In this document: positions 1-11,781 of the stretch, piece by piece | How the letters are laid out: each line of letters starts with the position of its first letter | Position numbering within the stretch: position 1 is the first letter of the stretch | Assembly (NCBI GenBank): GCA_003013855.2 | Contig: PVNU02000424.1 | Coordinates: 1,674,001 to 1,738,000, forward strand | Direction of reading: 5' to 3' | DNA from: Liriodendron chinense | Taxonomy: Eukaryota > Streptophyta > Magnoliopsida > Magnoliales > Magnoliaceae | DNA: 64,000 nucleotides | Position numbers and translations under genes: made by a program | Notes under the pieces: generated by a model | The model's input: the letters and a program-made list of their open reading frames with translations, nothing else | Told to the model about the DNA's origin: nothing | Database searches by the model: none

Positions 1-570
1 ACGGACACAAAATGGGCAAAAAATGGCTAGTCCCGACTTGTCCCGACCGGTCAGCTAAAGGTTGGGCAAGACAGTGAACATGTTGTCTTGATGGGGGGTC
101 TGTCTGACCAGTCAAGACCGATCGACCCAACGGCCTGTGCACATAACACACTGCTATCTAGACTGGGAGCCAGTTCGACCGGTCTTGACCAGTCGACCCA
201 GTCCAGCTGACCGGTCACGACCGGATCAGACAGGCCAGGGAATAGCCAGATGGTTTTGCTGTCCCACTTCTTCACTGCCCAATCTTTTTGGCCAAGGTTG
301 AGATGGTCTTTTGGAACACCTAGGGCTAATCTAATGATGACTGAAAGATTTCCTAAGGGTTTAGGGTCATTAAGAGGATTGGGTAATGGTTTTGGTCAAG
401 GTTCAAGGTTCACCAAGGCATCACTTTTACCTGTTTCTTCTTCTTTGATACAGCAGGACCACTTGAGTCTTTGGTCTTCGTCTTCATTAAGCTCAACCGA
501 TACTAGACTCACTGACCTAAGTGATTGACAAACAAGGTGCATTAGTATGCTACAGAAAAGTACACTAACA
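1..570 (-). mobile_element. Copia LTR, 5' (U3) part, cut by window edge
   Basis: Read on the minus strand this begins TGTTAGTGTACTTTTCTGTA at 570 and runs along the LTRs at 26419 and 30330: TTTGTCAATCAC, the GAAGACCAAAGA stretch, GAAGAAGAAACA and GTGATGCCTTGGTGAACCT recur in the same order. It is therefore the U3 of a related Copia LTR, running off the left edge. Where those LTRs carry ATCCATCGGAG-like repeats (about 335 bp in), this copy instead has a GACCGGTC-rich cluster at 45-224, about 345-525 bp in, with three exact ACCGGTC (46-52, 178-184, 210-216) and several GACCAGTC/GACCGATC variants. TATA box and R-U5 would lie left of the window. Confidence 0.75.
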
Positions 571-1138
571 GTAACTATTTCTAGCTTGGTCATGTATGCA
601 TCATGCCACAAAGCGTGGGGCCCATAAAGCACCAACCAGTAGCTACCTAGCTATTGGCAATGTCATTAGTAAACCGCGCCCATGCTAAAGTAGGCCACGT
701 ACTTGCTCGACGGGTTATCTCTGATAGCATCATGTGGCCCAATAAAATCTTTATCACCATTGACGTGGGTCACCATGCAGTTCGAGTCCTTTCTCCCTCG
801 CATACATGACAAGCTGACTTATGTTTAGAACTATTCATCTAGTTCTCATTTTTATAGATGGAAAGTGATTATGCAGATAGATTGGATCATCGTTGCCATT
901 TGTTCATTAGTAAGCAAGTCAGTGGTGGAAAATAAAAGGGTAACTGGTTAGTTAATCAACGGTAGATATTAAAAAGACATGATGAATAGGACTGTCCAAT
1001 GGTTGGGATGTTTTGGTACATAATCCATACACTATAGTTCCCATTAGATGGACAAACCCATGTGATACATAGACTTGCCAGATTTGCTAAAGAGAGAAAT
1101 GGCTCTACTTGTTGTTTAATAAGACATGGGGCCACACA
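571..1138. other. Flanking DNA, nothing recognised
   Basis: No reading frame, RNA or repeat that I recognise. It separates the Copia LTR end at 570 from the next LTR at 1139. Confidence 0.4.
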
Positions 1139-2263
1139 TGTTAACGAACGATCTGTATTCAGTCAAACGTAAGCTGTTAGGATAGTGGTAGACATGTTAG
1201 AGTCATACTCGAGTTGAGTTCGATTGAACGCTTGTGAGCCCATGTGCCAAATTAACTATAGGATCAGACCTATGGAGGTTGATCTTACTGTCTAGCCACC
1301 AATGTTTCAGCTAGTGATTTAGCGATTTGGAAGGGGAGGGTTAATCCTTCAATGGAATATTTTTGCCTTAAGCTAAGGACTTTTCTTTCAACAGTGATCG
1401 CGATTTTTAGGCTTCTTAATAATGCAATAATAGAAGAATGAGATTAAAAATGAAGGTTGCTCACTTATTTTATTGATTTGGAAGTAAGATCACTATAATA
1501 AATGAAGAAAATCAAACTAAGCAAAGAAAAAGAAAGAATTACCTACAATCGTCCGTGTGAATAAATAATCAAGGTATGCAACCAACATGATGTGACCTTT
1601 GTGATCTTGTAAGTATGGACTCAGTTAATCAAAGATCTGATTATGATGGTTGTGGATATTTACACTACTCTTAGGGCGTACTACAGAGATGGTGCTAGAC
1701 ATAGTGGATTTAAGCTATTCTAAACTTTGAACTTACTACAATGGGGCTAGATAGAAGTGGAGGGACTAGGGATAAAACTAAGATAGGCAACTTTGTGCTA
1801 TGTAGAGAGGTTGTGTGTGTGTCTCTGAGGGCCTGAAGCTCTTTATCGTGTTTGGCTTTTATAGATTTAGAAAGGTGGTGGCTATGCTTAGTCTTTACCT
1901 TCGTGAAATATTTGGTCGGTCGACCGTGCAAATCTCCTTGATTCTCTACACAAGCATAGCCTATTGTATCAGGCCACATGTATAGGAAACATCCTATAAG
2001 CCTTTTGCTATTTTGGTCTTGTAATGTCTATAGGAGGTTTTGCTAGAGAGCTTCCATAGTTGGAGTCCCCCTTGCCTCGCTGTTAGTAGACTCCTTGCTT
2101 TGCATAGACTTAATTTGTTTGGACTCTAGCTTTAATGCTTGGTAAAGAGTTTCTTTTATGAGACTCTTGTTTTGTAGAGAGTTACTTCCCAACACAAACA
2201 CGTCTCTGCCATATGGCATCTTTTGGAATGTTAGATCTGGTTGTGATTAGCTAGGTGTAAACA
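1139..2263 (-). repeat. 3' LTR of the 1.1-7.7 kb element
   Basis: Homologous along its length to 3732-4298 plus 7114-7662. On the minus strand a TATAAAA box lies at 1857-1863, and the palindrome GGTCGGTCGACCG (1914-1926) lies about 50 bp upstream of it. The site matching the nested insertion in the other LTR is uninterrupted here (around 1705-1715), so this copy shows the empty site. Confidence 0.7.
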
Positions 2264-3731
2264 ATGCCTCCCATATCTCTTTACATTTGGGGAATGTGAA
2301 GAGAAATTGAGCGCGTGTTGGCAATTCTTTGTCTAATCGGCCATTGGAATGGTTGTTTTGGTTGTGAAATTTTCTCGTCGGCCATTATAGCCATAATATT
2401 TCTCCATGCGGCCATTGTAGTTGTGATATTTTTCTATACGGCCGTTGTGGCCATGAGAACTTATTTGGACATGGTGGCCTTGATGATTCTTCATGTAGCT
2501 GTTATGGTTTGTTTGGAGTGATGCACAACCTACTTTATAAATCTTGTGTCAACATCGTTCATATAAAACGTGCTTAGGTGACACGTCCTTTGGCGGGTTG
2601 TCTTCGTGAGGAACTGTCTTTTGATGTGGACGATGTGGTTGTAGGGTTCATCGCTTGTCTTACCTGGAGCATTACATCAGTTGGTTGCATAGATTTTTGC
2701 CAACATCGTTTATATAACACATGTCTTGGCGGCATATCTTTTGACAAACTTTCTTCATAAAGGATTAGGTTTTGTTCTTTTCCCCAGTGTCTCTGGATTC
2801 AAATTATTCATTTTATTTGGCTATTTCTTTGATAGTCGTTCTTTGAATGTCAATCTGCTATCAGTTGATTTTGGGCATTCCAATATTTTTAGATTGGCCG
2901 TATGATTAGTTTAAGATCTGGTAACCCTTCGGCCATGAGATTGACGAATTACCTTCTTCGTCGAATTGACTAGATCTTTACCTCCTAATTGACACAATTG
3001 TCCTGTGAGTGGCGAACGCCCAAGGCATTGGAGGTTGCCCCCTGAGTGGATTGGCATTTGTATATTTTTGTGATTTTGTTAGCAACATCAGTGGTTGCCC
3101 CTCGAGCTGCTGGATTATAGCATGGTAATTTTGCAGTATCGATGGCATAGGATGTTTCCCCCCAAGTGGACTGGCACCCTAATTGAATTGCCTCAGGCAT
3201 ATGAATGTTACAGGGGTCTCCATCCTATTAGCCGTAGGGATGACCATTTCGATCATTTCTTCTCATAACCACCTGAGGTGGTGGAAGATGGCCATGTGGT
3301 TTCACTTGGCTGACTCTTGTTGGAAGATGAATTGATCTCTCTACTTCTAAGTCTATTAGGTAATTATCAGTAGACTAGCAATTCTTCGGTAGCGAAAACC
3401 TTTCGAAGAAGGTTTTGATTAGCCTGGTGATTTTCTCTACAGTAACTTTGTTGCCTTTTATGATTTGGTGCAAGTCTCATAGTATATCGTGGAGGTGGTG
3501 TGTGACGTCATCCAACATGACACTTGGTTGGGAAGAAGATCATGTATATGCATCGATGAGTATGATTTGTTCATCGTCTTACGCCTCTTTCATAACCTTA
3601 GGGGGATTATTAGCTTTTTTGGATCTAGGAACCATATTGCTTTATTGAGAAACATCAAGAATAAGATACCATTGTTCCACTGAGCATGCTAAAAGAAATA
3701 GTGTTGTTGTTCAATCGGACACGATACCATG
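2264..3731 (-). other. Internal non-coding region of the LTR element
   Basis: It contains small tandem duplications: a GGCCATTGTAGTTGTGATAT-like unit of roughly 36 bp at 2340-2470, and a copy pair about 150 bp apart (2549 and 2699, CAACATCGTTCATATAA / CAACATCGTTTATATAA). Short open frames exist but match nothing I know. A primer-binding-like site is at 3718-3729. Confidence 0.5.
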
Positions 3732-4298
3732 TGTTAACAAACGACCTGTATTCAGTTAAACATATACAATTAGGTTAGTGACGGGTGTGCAAGAGCCGTA
3801 CTTGACTCAACTTCGAATCAACTCTTTCAAACATAAGTACTGAATCAGCTGTAGGATCAGGCCTATAGAGGTTGAGCTAACTGTCCATCCACCAATGTTG
3901 TAGCGATCAGGTGATTTAGAAGGGGAGGGTTAGTTATTCAATGAGATATTTTTGCCTTGAGCTAAGGATTTTTCTTTCAATGGTGATTGTGGTTCTTAGG
4001 TTACTCTGTAAGGCATCATAGACAAATGATATTAAAAATAAAGGTTGATTGACGATTTTATTGATTTGAAAGTAAGATCAGTATAATTAATGAAGAAAAT
4101 CAAATTAAGCAGAGAAAAATAAAAGATAAACTACCTACGATCGTTAGTGTGAAAAAATAATTAAGGTGTGCAACCAACAAGATGTGACTTGTGTGATCTT
4201 CCAAGTATCTACGGGGTTGATTAGAGATTCGACGATGATGGTCGTGAATATTTACATGACTCTTACGACATACTACAACGATGACACTGGATAATATA

Positions 4299-5925
4299 TG
4301 TAACGACCCGAGATTTTCAACTCTTTTGTATAACACGACGACCGAATTCCCAAGTAAATCATGGACTAATTGATTTTGTTAAATAATGAAATATAGCATT
4401 CAAGCACATGGCGGAAACAAATGTTCATCGCATTCTATCAAACTTACTACTTCATCATCAATGTTTAAATAAGAGAACCAACTAATATCCATACTGATTA
4501 ATTAAAATACAAAATCATGTCTCATCTTGAAGACTTATTATAATTCCATAAATGTATCAACTACTCAAAAGAAATATTTAATAAATGATAACACCAACTA
4601 AGTTTCTCTAACATCGTCATCCGTCATGTGATCGTACGAACCATCGAACGTTTTTCCTTAAAAATCAGGTTCAATACTTGGATCTTCACCTGCATCATCT
4701 AAATTGTGTTTGGGATAGCGTTAAACACTATCATTGTGGGGAATATTTCCTCCAAGACAATCAAGAATAATAATAACGATACAGAGTAAACGCAAGCAAG
4801 ATATTATCATTTAATCAAATCAAAACAACCAACTAAAAATCTTTGTTAATGCGATGCATGAAATGCATGCTCTGGCTAAGGCACCCTAGCTAGAATCACA
4901 ATACATGAAGTGGGAGACTCCCTGTTATGACTTCACGCTAGCCACTAGTCGCCAGAGGTTCCTGGGACGTACAAGCCCATAGTTTTGTCCGACCACGTGA
5001 GAAACGGGATGCTCATAGCCCAAATCTACACGTGACAGTATACAGGAGAAGTAGGACGCTTTAGCCTATTCTCAATTCCGTACACCCACATGGAGCCAAG
5101 TGAATGCATGACTTTAGTTTCACCTTTATTTAAGTGTTTTCGCATACAACCGATTTAAATAAAACTCAGTGGTCACTATGGGGAGTTGTAAGTAACCCAG
5201 CATAGGCCAACAGCACAAGATTAGTGTCCATAGCACCAACCCCTGGCTCATGAGAATTTGTATACCATTAATGTTATTGTCCCGTTTTATGATTTCATCA
5301 TGTCCCAAAAATCCAATGTTGTACATCATGACCAAATTCATTAAAATACTCATGTAATGTAAATGGATCCAATCAAGCATCATGTACATGTAAGGATCCA
5401 TTAACAAACAATCACTTCATTCTCTCAGTTAAGTCAAGATATATTCTTCCATCATGGACACCTCTCACGGGTTTCATCTCTCTACATCGAATAATTTTAT
5501 CAACTTAGGGACAAAGAGTATACAATAATGGGATGTCTATATGATGATCTTATACACATATTTCATATCACAATATGAAAATCAATCTTACTTGTAATAC
5601 ATGAACTAAGAAAATAAGGGCATAGATTTCAAAAAAATAACACAAATACACATGCTTCTTAGTAAAAAATTTAAACAAGGAACACATCACCATACAATGA
5701 TATTCATTACGAATCTCACATCAAACTTCATGTTATATGGATAAGCAATTCAAAACAAAATAAATTCACATGCCACAAAAGAAACTTATGATAATCGTGG
5801 TATTATTAATGAAAGACTTGAAGGAAAATCCTCACCTTATGATAGACTTAGAAGAAGAGGGTTGTAGAAGATCCTAGCCGCTGGAAAAATATGAGAAAGA
5901 ACTCTCTTCTTCTTCTTCTTCTTCT

Positions 5926-5968
<43 letters not shown>

Positions 5969-7113
5969 GGGCATGGAGGCTAGGGTTAGGAGAAGGATTT
6001 GGAGGTGCGTAGTAGAAATATGGAGATGGATGTGCACGCGAGGTCTTGTGTAACAACCTCTTGAGGTGGGTTTCTCAAATCTCAATATTCGGATGATCTT
6101 TAATCAATTTCAATCCGTTCATCTTATCAAGTTCAAAGAGTAGAGTCAAAATACGTAAATTTCTTGATGATCTAAATTCTAGATTGGCCGATCCTTTAAA
6201 ATGGCCTAATGGGTGCTAAAATGGGCTTGATCTCAATTAACAGTCTACGCTTGATGATCAGGACCCAAATATTGAAAAAATATGTAGTCATGATAGGCAA
6301 ACAATTGTACAAAGTTTAGTAGTTGATTAATGGTGAGAAATGCCTATATCTGAAATTTCAACTTTTGGCGGAAAATGAAGGGGCTGACTTTATGGTTCAA
6401 CGGTGTAGGATTATAGATCGGGGTCCAAACTTTGTGTAAACTCGTAATCATATGAGTATAATAAGTGGTCCAAATTTGAGAAGTGATTGATGGTAAGAAG
6501 TGGGTAAATTGAAAGGTTCAGATTTAAAAAGAGTTGGTAACTCATTAATTTCTAAAACGGGATAACTTTGCGCATAAAAAGATGCTTATCAAGGTGGGGC
6601 ACTCAAATCACACTATTGGTCCATGATAAAGACGATCCAAGTCACTCATATGAAGAGAAATATTCGACTACGACTAACCATCTACTTTCCTCACTCGATA
6701 GACATGAAAATCAAGGGTTAAGGGGTCAATTTGACAATCAGACCACTTCTACTATGATTTAAGGGCTGAAATTTGATGTGTATGGTTAATATGTGCCCAA
6801 AAGCTTAAATCCAGGGTTTTACGTGAAAGTGATCGTCAGAAACTATAATACTTAAAAATGACATCTTAACTTTAGTTTAACTAATGGCATTTTCGTAATT
6901 ATCTGAAAAGTGTGTGATTTTTTGAAATTTGATCTTTCTACGATGTTTATGGGATCATTCTAAGAAACTTTTGTAAAAGGTCCCCTATCGGATCTCCTAC
7001 GGATGTCCCGCTATTCACAAATCAACGGTATATGTACGATAATTAATAAAAAATAAATTAAAAATGAATTTTCAAAAATTTTCAAATAAATCTCGAAAAT
7101 CTGGAGCGTTACA
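4299..7113. mobile_element. Solo LTR-like insertion, TGTAACG...CGTTACA, TSD ATATA
   Basis: It starts TGTAACGACCCGAGATTTTC and ends CTCGAAAATCTGGAGCGTTACA-like, so the ends form a short inverted repeat with TG...CA. The 5 bp before (4294-4298) and after (7114-7118) are both ATATA. The paralogous LTR at about 1705 lacks the 2,815 bp. TG...CA ends, a 5-bp duplication and no coding sequence fit a solo LTR. The TGTAACGCYCC start resembles long chromovirus (Tekay/Del-type) LTRs, which is a resemblance only. It contains a TTC/TC microsatellite at about 5903-5968. Confidence 0.7.
5903..5968. repeat. (TTC)n(TC)n microsatellite
   Basis: About 8 TTC units followed by about 20 TC units inside the solo LTR. 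Confidence 0.95.
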
Positions 7114-7662
7114 ATATAACAAATCTAAGTTATGCTAAACTCTAAACTGATTGCAGTGGGGCTGGACAAAAGTAGAGAGACCATGGATAAAACTAAAATA
7201 AACAATGTTATGCTATATAGAGAGGTTGTGTGTGTTGGTGAGGGCATGGAGCTCTTTATTATGTTTGGCCCTCATAGATTTAGAGAAGTGATGGTCGTGG
7301 GTAGTCTTCAAATTGTGAAAATTTTGGTCGGTCGGATGTACAAATCTTTTTTATTCTCTACATAAGCTAGCCTTATTATATCAGGCCACATGTGTAGGAA
7401 AGATCCTGTAAGCCTCTTGCTATTTCGATCGTGCAACATTTGTTGGAGGCTTCATTAGAGAGCTTCCACAGTTGGACTTGTCCCTTTGCAAAGACTTACT
7501 ATTATTAGACTCATTGCTTTATAGAGATTTTTTTTTTGTACTCTAGCATTTAATACTTGGTAAAGATTTTTTTTTTTTTTTTGTTAACTCTTACTTTCCA
7601 AAGAATTTCTTTGGCACATGGCATCTTCCGGAACCTTGGATCTGGCTGTGATCAGGTGAACA

Positions 7663-8230
7663 CATATTGGGTCCTAGGTGATGGACATTATGGGTCTCTT
7701 CAGATCTCCCATGGTAGGGAATCATGCTGTTGATCTAATGATTATGATTGGACTATCATTGATGTTCCATTAACCACCACAATGAATGTTGGATAAATTT
7801 TAGCCATATAAATGAACAATGGTCCATGTTTTTAATAGACAAAATCCCACTGATCAGATGGATAGGATTCTTAGGTATACTTCATTTTCAGGTAATACAC
7901 TCTTTTCGTGGGAGCTCAATAGATCAATGGTCCCGATTGCTTTGGACATGTGCCATGTGATAAGAGTGTCCATGTTGATGTATTTTTTTTTATTATTATT
8001 TTTAACGACTTGATGTACTAGTTTATGAATGTGAGGTCGATGTTTAGGTGAATCTAACCGTTGGTCTAATGAGTCCTATCGTATACGATGAGCGATGTTT
8101 AGTTGAATCTAACTGTTGATTTTTTTTCTTTAATCATGTATGTTTGTAGGTCACTATATCTAGGAGTTTTGATCTGAATCTGGTAGGCTTCCAACTCATC
8201 ATCCTCATCCATTGTAAGGGGCATGGATTT
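7663..8230. other. Flanking DNA, nothing recognised
   Basis: No gene or structured repeat seen. Simple T-rich runs occur (7984-8000). Confidence 0.35.
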
Positions 8231-9687
8231 TTACACACCTGGTTTGTTGCAATCCATGTTGTTGAATGAGATGCCACCACATGCACTCACATACGAATGA
8301 TGGAGACAAATCATACTTGCACATCGAAAAATCTTTGATCCACGTCCTTTAACAACATGTACCCTGTAAGAAGGAGAACGACTTAGAGCCGTACGCAAAT
8401 CTAAGGTCAAGAAAAGAGGAACACTGCTTGAAGGACATATGATCGTTGCATATATAAGTGGCGCATTTGACCTACAACGTATGCAAGAAATTACTTAACA
8501 CCCTCGCCGATGCTGGATACCTCCCAATCCAGGATATACACGACAAGATTATCTTACATAATCATGCCAAAAAGGAAAAATTTTCAGAGATGATCAATGC
8601 TTTCTCAAAGACTACGAAAGGTTAGAAGAAAAATTCATCAGGAATTCGAAGAAAATCAAATTACGATGACATACAAATATGAATCCTGCTAGGACACAAC
8701 CAACTCACATTTGAGGACCAATAAGGAAACCTCAACACGACCACTATCCCTCCAAGTCTATAAAAACAACATTCGATAAAGAACTTCGGGTCCTCATCAC
8801 ACATAACCAACCAATCTCTATAGCACAACACTGATTTTTCTTGTTTTAGCTTTGTAGCTTAGATATTCCACTTTTGTCCAGCTATGCTGTGGCAAGTCCG
8901 AAATTCATAATTTAACTTAGAAGTAGATTAAATATCCACAACCTCCATTGTCAGATCCCACTGATCACCGAATTTTTACTTGGTAGATCACACTAGTCAC
9001 ATTCTGCGAATTACACACCTCAGTTGTTCTGTATATAGGCAATCATAGGTAATTATCTTTGTTTATCTACTTTATTTAATTTTTCTTCATTGATTGTACT
9101 GTTCATCTTAATTGATTAATGAAATTAGTGATTTAACCTTAATTTTTAATTTTAATTATTCATCATCGCATTATTGGGAAACCTAAGAACGTTATTACCA
9201 TTGAAAGAAAAATGTTTAGCACAAGATAAAAAGATCTCATTTGAAAGGACGGGCCCGTTTGTTAAATCTGAAGTATAAAGCTTGAATCTGAAGCCTGATT
9301 CTTATGTTAAAAACTTGTTTGGCAACTGTTGATGAAATATGAACATTAAGTACTGAATATAAAACTACATGTTTGTTAACAAACATATGACATGTCTGAA
9401 ATTTGTCCATTTGACACATTTGCCCATGTCTTCTAGTTAGAGATGTTTTAAATTATGAATGGTTTATTTATTCATTAAATTAAAATAAAATAAGTTAACA
9501 TCCCTTTAATTTAAATAAGGCATGGGCCCAAAAAATGAAGGAGATCCTAATCTTTGGTGGACCACACCATCGTAAATGGTGGTCATTTAACACTCACCAA
9601 TACCACTCTTGCAAATTCAACTCCGATCTTGGTATACATACAAAGTACTCAACATGGATAGATACGCATAGATATAAATCCTTCAAT

Positions 9688-9815
9688 ATGTGTTATATCC
9701 ACACTTTTCATCTATTTTGCAATATCATCTTAGGGCATGACCCTAAAATGAAGAAATCCAAAGCTTACGTGGATGGATGGTGTTGATATAACACATACAT
9801 CATGGTGGGGCCCAC
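9688..9815. mobile_element. Fold-back repeat copy A (short)
   Basis: An imperfect palindrome: ATGTGTTATATCCACAC near 9690 faces GGTGTTGATATAACACATAC near 9780, ending ATCATGGTGGGGCCCAC. More of the same family (GTGGACCACACCAT) lies just left at 9524-9600. Confidence 0.5.
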
Positions 9816-9974
9816 TAACCTATGCCATGTAAACTCATCTCCATCTCATGGGAGTACCTTGTAAGGGACGTAGATTGTGTACTACCTCAATCATGAACCA
9901 GCTAGAACTGGACGGTCTTACAAAAGGCCCTGATCAAGGCTCTTTTATTATTATTTTTTATTTATTTTTTATTT

Positions 9975-10222
9975 ATTTATTTTTTTGTATTTTCCCTTCA
10001 TCCTGATTCTATGTGACCTAATCAACAGGTTGTATGCTAAATAAACATTACAGTGGGCCCTAAGAAGTTTTTAATGGTGGGCATTCAATCACCACTGTTT
10101 TATTATGGTGTGGTCCACTCGATATTTGGACCAGTCTCAGTTTTGGGCTTATGCCATAAAATGGTCTAGAAAAATAGATGAACAGCGTGGATAAAATACA
10201 TACATCATAGTAGGGCTCACAT
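9975..10222. mobile_element. Fold-back repeat copy B (right half)
   Basis: It carries the family hallmarks in order: TTCCCTTCATCCTG, CAGGTTGTATGCTAAATAAA, CAGTGGGCCCTA, GGTGTGGTCCACTCG, ATGCCATAAAATGGTCTAGA, GATGAACAGCGTGGATAAAA, ACATACATCAT. Confidence 0.6.
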
Positions 10223-10318
10223 AGCATTATCCAAAAGCCACCTCACTTCTAGCAGCCTCAATAGGTAATCCACTTATCCAGGATCCGTGTCCTATTAAGA
10301 GATCTGGGGCCTATGGCG

Positions 10319-10712
10319 ATGTATATGTTTCTATATTGTCCACCCATTTTTCCATTTCATTTTAGGGAAAAGAAAAAAAATGAGGCAGATTTAAGGCTCA
10401 AGTGGGCCAGGAAACAATAGAAATTGGTCACCTACCATTGAAATCTTCTTGGGCCCACTAATCAAGCTGATATTTGTGTTTTCCCTTCAAGGTGTATGTG
10501 GCCTTTTGAAGAGGTTAGATGGCAAATAAATCTCACATAGGACCCTAGGATGGTGTCAAAGGTAGTTGTTCAATTCCCACTACTTTGTGTGATGTGGTCC
10601 ACTTGAGCTTTTGATGTGCCTCATTTTCTAGGTTTCTCCCTAAAATGATCTAAAATTTTTGATGGATGGTGTGGATCCAACACATAAATCATGGTGGACA
10701 CAAAGAAGTACT
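10319..10712. mobile_element. Fold-back repeat copy C (near complete)
   Basis: The left half (TCCACCCATTTTTCC, TGAGGCAGAT, CAAGTGGGCC) mirrors the right half (GATGTGGTCCACTTGAG, GTGCCTCATTTTC, GATGGATGGTGTGGATCCAA). The middle carries TTCCCTTCAAGGTGTATGTG and TTAGATGGCAAATAAA as in other copies. Confidence 0.6.
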
Positions 10713-11100
10713 CAGCTTAGAAGTTGGGTGGTGTGTTAGGCAATTAAATAGAAAATCTCTGTAGCTACTTTGCATACGGGGTAATTTTGGAAGCAAAAGA
10801 AATTTTTACAGAGGTATCCTAGGAGCGCATTCGGCGTTCACCGTTAAGCTAGACTGTAAAAAATGACCAAGCGATTTCTGATTTCGGCATTACAAACAAC
10901 ATTGCATTCGGAGTGTTTTCTTAATCCCCATTAAGCAGTTTTTTCAGTGTTAACAAACAGGCCCTAACCTTCCCTTTCTAAATCACCTCGGTCCTGAATA
11001 GGCAACTCAACTTTCACATATCTGATCCTTGATGGCGGTTGTTTTGGCACTATTCATAATCACATATGTTTGGCCAAATTCGAGCTGTTAGCAACAAACA

Positions 11101-11781
11101 ACACGTGTGGGGTCATGTGTCCCATTTGAACAGCAGCAATGGCATCATCGGTTTGGATCATGAAACGATTGTCCCAGATGCGCAAGATCCTTCTCGCCAG
11201 CAAAATATTTGTTAAGTCTGTTTGACATCTACTCCGTCAATCAGTTGATCCAGATCTTATTAGAATTTGAGTCCAAAAATCACATTGATCCAAGAACTCA
11301 AATGGGCCACGCTACCGGAAACTGTGGGCACATTGCAACCTTCATGTTTATATACCATCCAACCCGTTCAAAGGGCGAGCCCCACCAGGATGAAGAGAAA
11401 ATACGAATACTATCCATATCGAAAACTTCGGTGGGTCCCAAGGAGCTTTCAATGGTGGGTGTTCGATCCCCACCGTTTCCTTTGGTGTGTGGCCCACTTG
11501 AGTTTTGGATCTTCCAGGATTTTGGTATGACGTTAAGATATGATGAGGCGAAACTGATGGACGGAGTCGATATCTCACAGGCATCACGTGGGGTCCACGG
11601 AGCTTTTTCTTGCAGATTCTCTCTACAAACAACCGTTGTAGGATATTCGCGTCTCTACACCGAAAGCAGCAACGGACGGACCACATTCAAACATAACGGT
11701 CACTCCTATCCCGCCCAAACCCCACATATATCCGACGGCTACCTTTCTCTGCCCTGAAAAACCTCCCAACCCCTCTAGAAG
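11101..11781 (+). promoter_or_regulatory. PPR gene upstream region
   Basis: It holds a fold-back element (11233-11612) and then about 170 bp before the start codon. A weak TATA-like CATATAT is at 11725-11731, about 50 bp before the ATG. The 182-codon open frame at 11209-11757 lies across the fold-back repeat and is not credible as a gene. Confidence 0.3.
11233..11612. mobile_element. Fold-back repeat copy D, next to the PPR gene
   Basis: Family hallmarks are present: CAAATGGGCCACGC, ATACCATCCAACCCGTTC, CCACCAGGATGAAGAGAAAA, TTCGGTGGGTCCCAAGGAG, TTCAATGGTGGGTGTTCGAT, TTGGTGTGTGGCCCACTTGA, TGATGGACGGAGTCGAT. It ends roughly 170 bp upstream of the PPR start codon, so it may contribute promoter or 5' leader sequence. 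Confidence 0.6.

Larger units (their letters stand above)
1139..7662 (-). mobile_element. Non-autonomous LTR retrotransposon, minus strand, with nested solo LTR
   Basis: Two long direct repeats (1139-2263 and 3732-7662) flank 1,468 bp of internal DNA. On the minus strand each repeat begins TG (TGTTTACACC / TGTTCACCTG) and ends GTTAACA. Just after the 5' LTR, the minus-strand sequence TGGTATCGTGTC (complement of 3718-3729) resembles the initiator-Met primer binding site TGGTATCAGAGC. Just before the 3' LTR is a purine run TATGGGAGGCAT (2264-2275). The internal part codes for no gag or pol that I can recognise, so the element would have needed helper proteins. The LTRs differ at many sites, so it is old. 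No clean target duplication is visible (ACACA left, CATAT right). Confidence 0.7.
3732..7662 (-). repeat. 5' LTR of the element, interrupted
   Basis: LTR sequence is 3732-4298 and 7114-7662; the two parts join in register with 1139-2263. A GGTCGGTCGG motif remains at 7326-7335, while the TATA position has decayed (CATAGATTTA near 7271). Confidence 0.7.
9251..10964. mobile_element. TIR element with GGGCCYGTTTGTTAA ends
   Basis: Left end GGGCCCGTTTGTTAA (9251-9265) is matched by an inverted TTAACAAACAGGCCC (10950-10964), 14 of 15 bases. TAA follows the right end. The surrounding LTR is in register on both sides when compared with 1139-2263, which independently marks this as an insertion. The TIR style (GGGCCTGTTTG, TAA flank) fits a Tourist/PIF-Harbinger-like element; a hAT origin is possible. 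No transposase is visible. The interior holds at least three relatives of the fold-back family described below. Confidence 0.5.
8230..11100 (+). mobile_element. Third LTR of the same family, plus strand, split by an insertion
   Basis: The reverse complement of 8640-9248 follows the LTR at 1139-2263 (for example the TTGTGGATATTTA, GTGACTAGTGTGATCT and TTTCTTTCAATGGT stretches), and 10965-11100 resumes it (TAACCTTCCCTTTCTAAATC, CTGATCCT, TTTTGGCAC). The left limit is uncertain. TATAAAAA at 8759-8766 sits where the minus-strand TATA box lies in the other copies. A 56-codon open stretch at 8458-8625 upstream of that box has no match that I recognise. There is no partner LTR in the window, so it is a solo or truncated LTR. 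Confidence 0.55.

Noticed and set aside
1134..7667. Target duplication around the 1139-7662 element
   Set aside because: ACACA on the left and CATAT on the right do not match; ends were set from LTR homology instead.
11209..11757. 182-codon open frame upstream of the PPR gene
   Set aside because: It lies over a fold-back transposon; its translation shows no domain, and overlapping frames on both strands are equally open.
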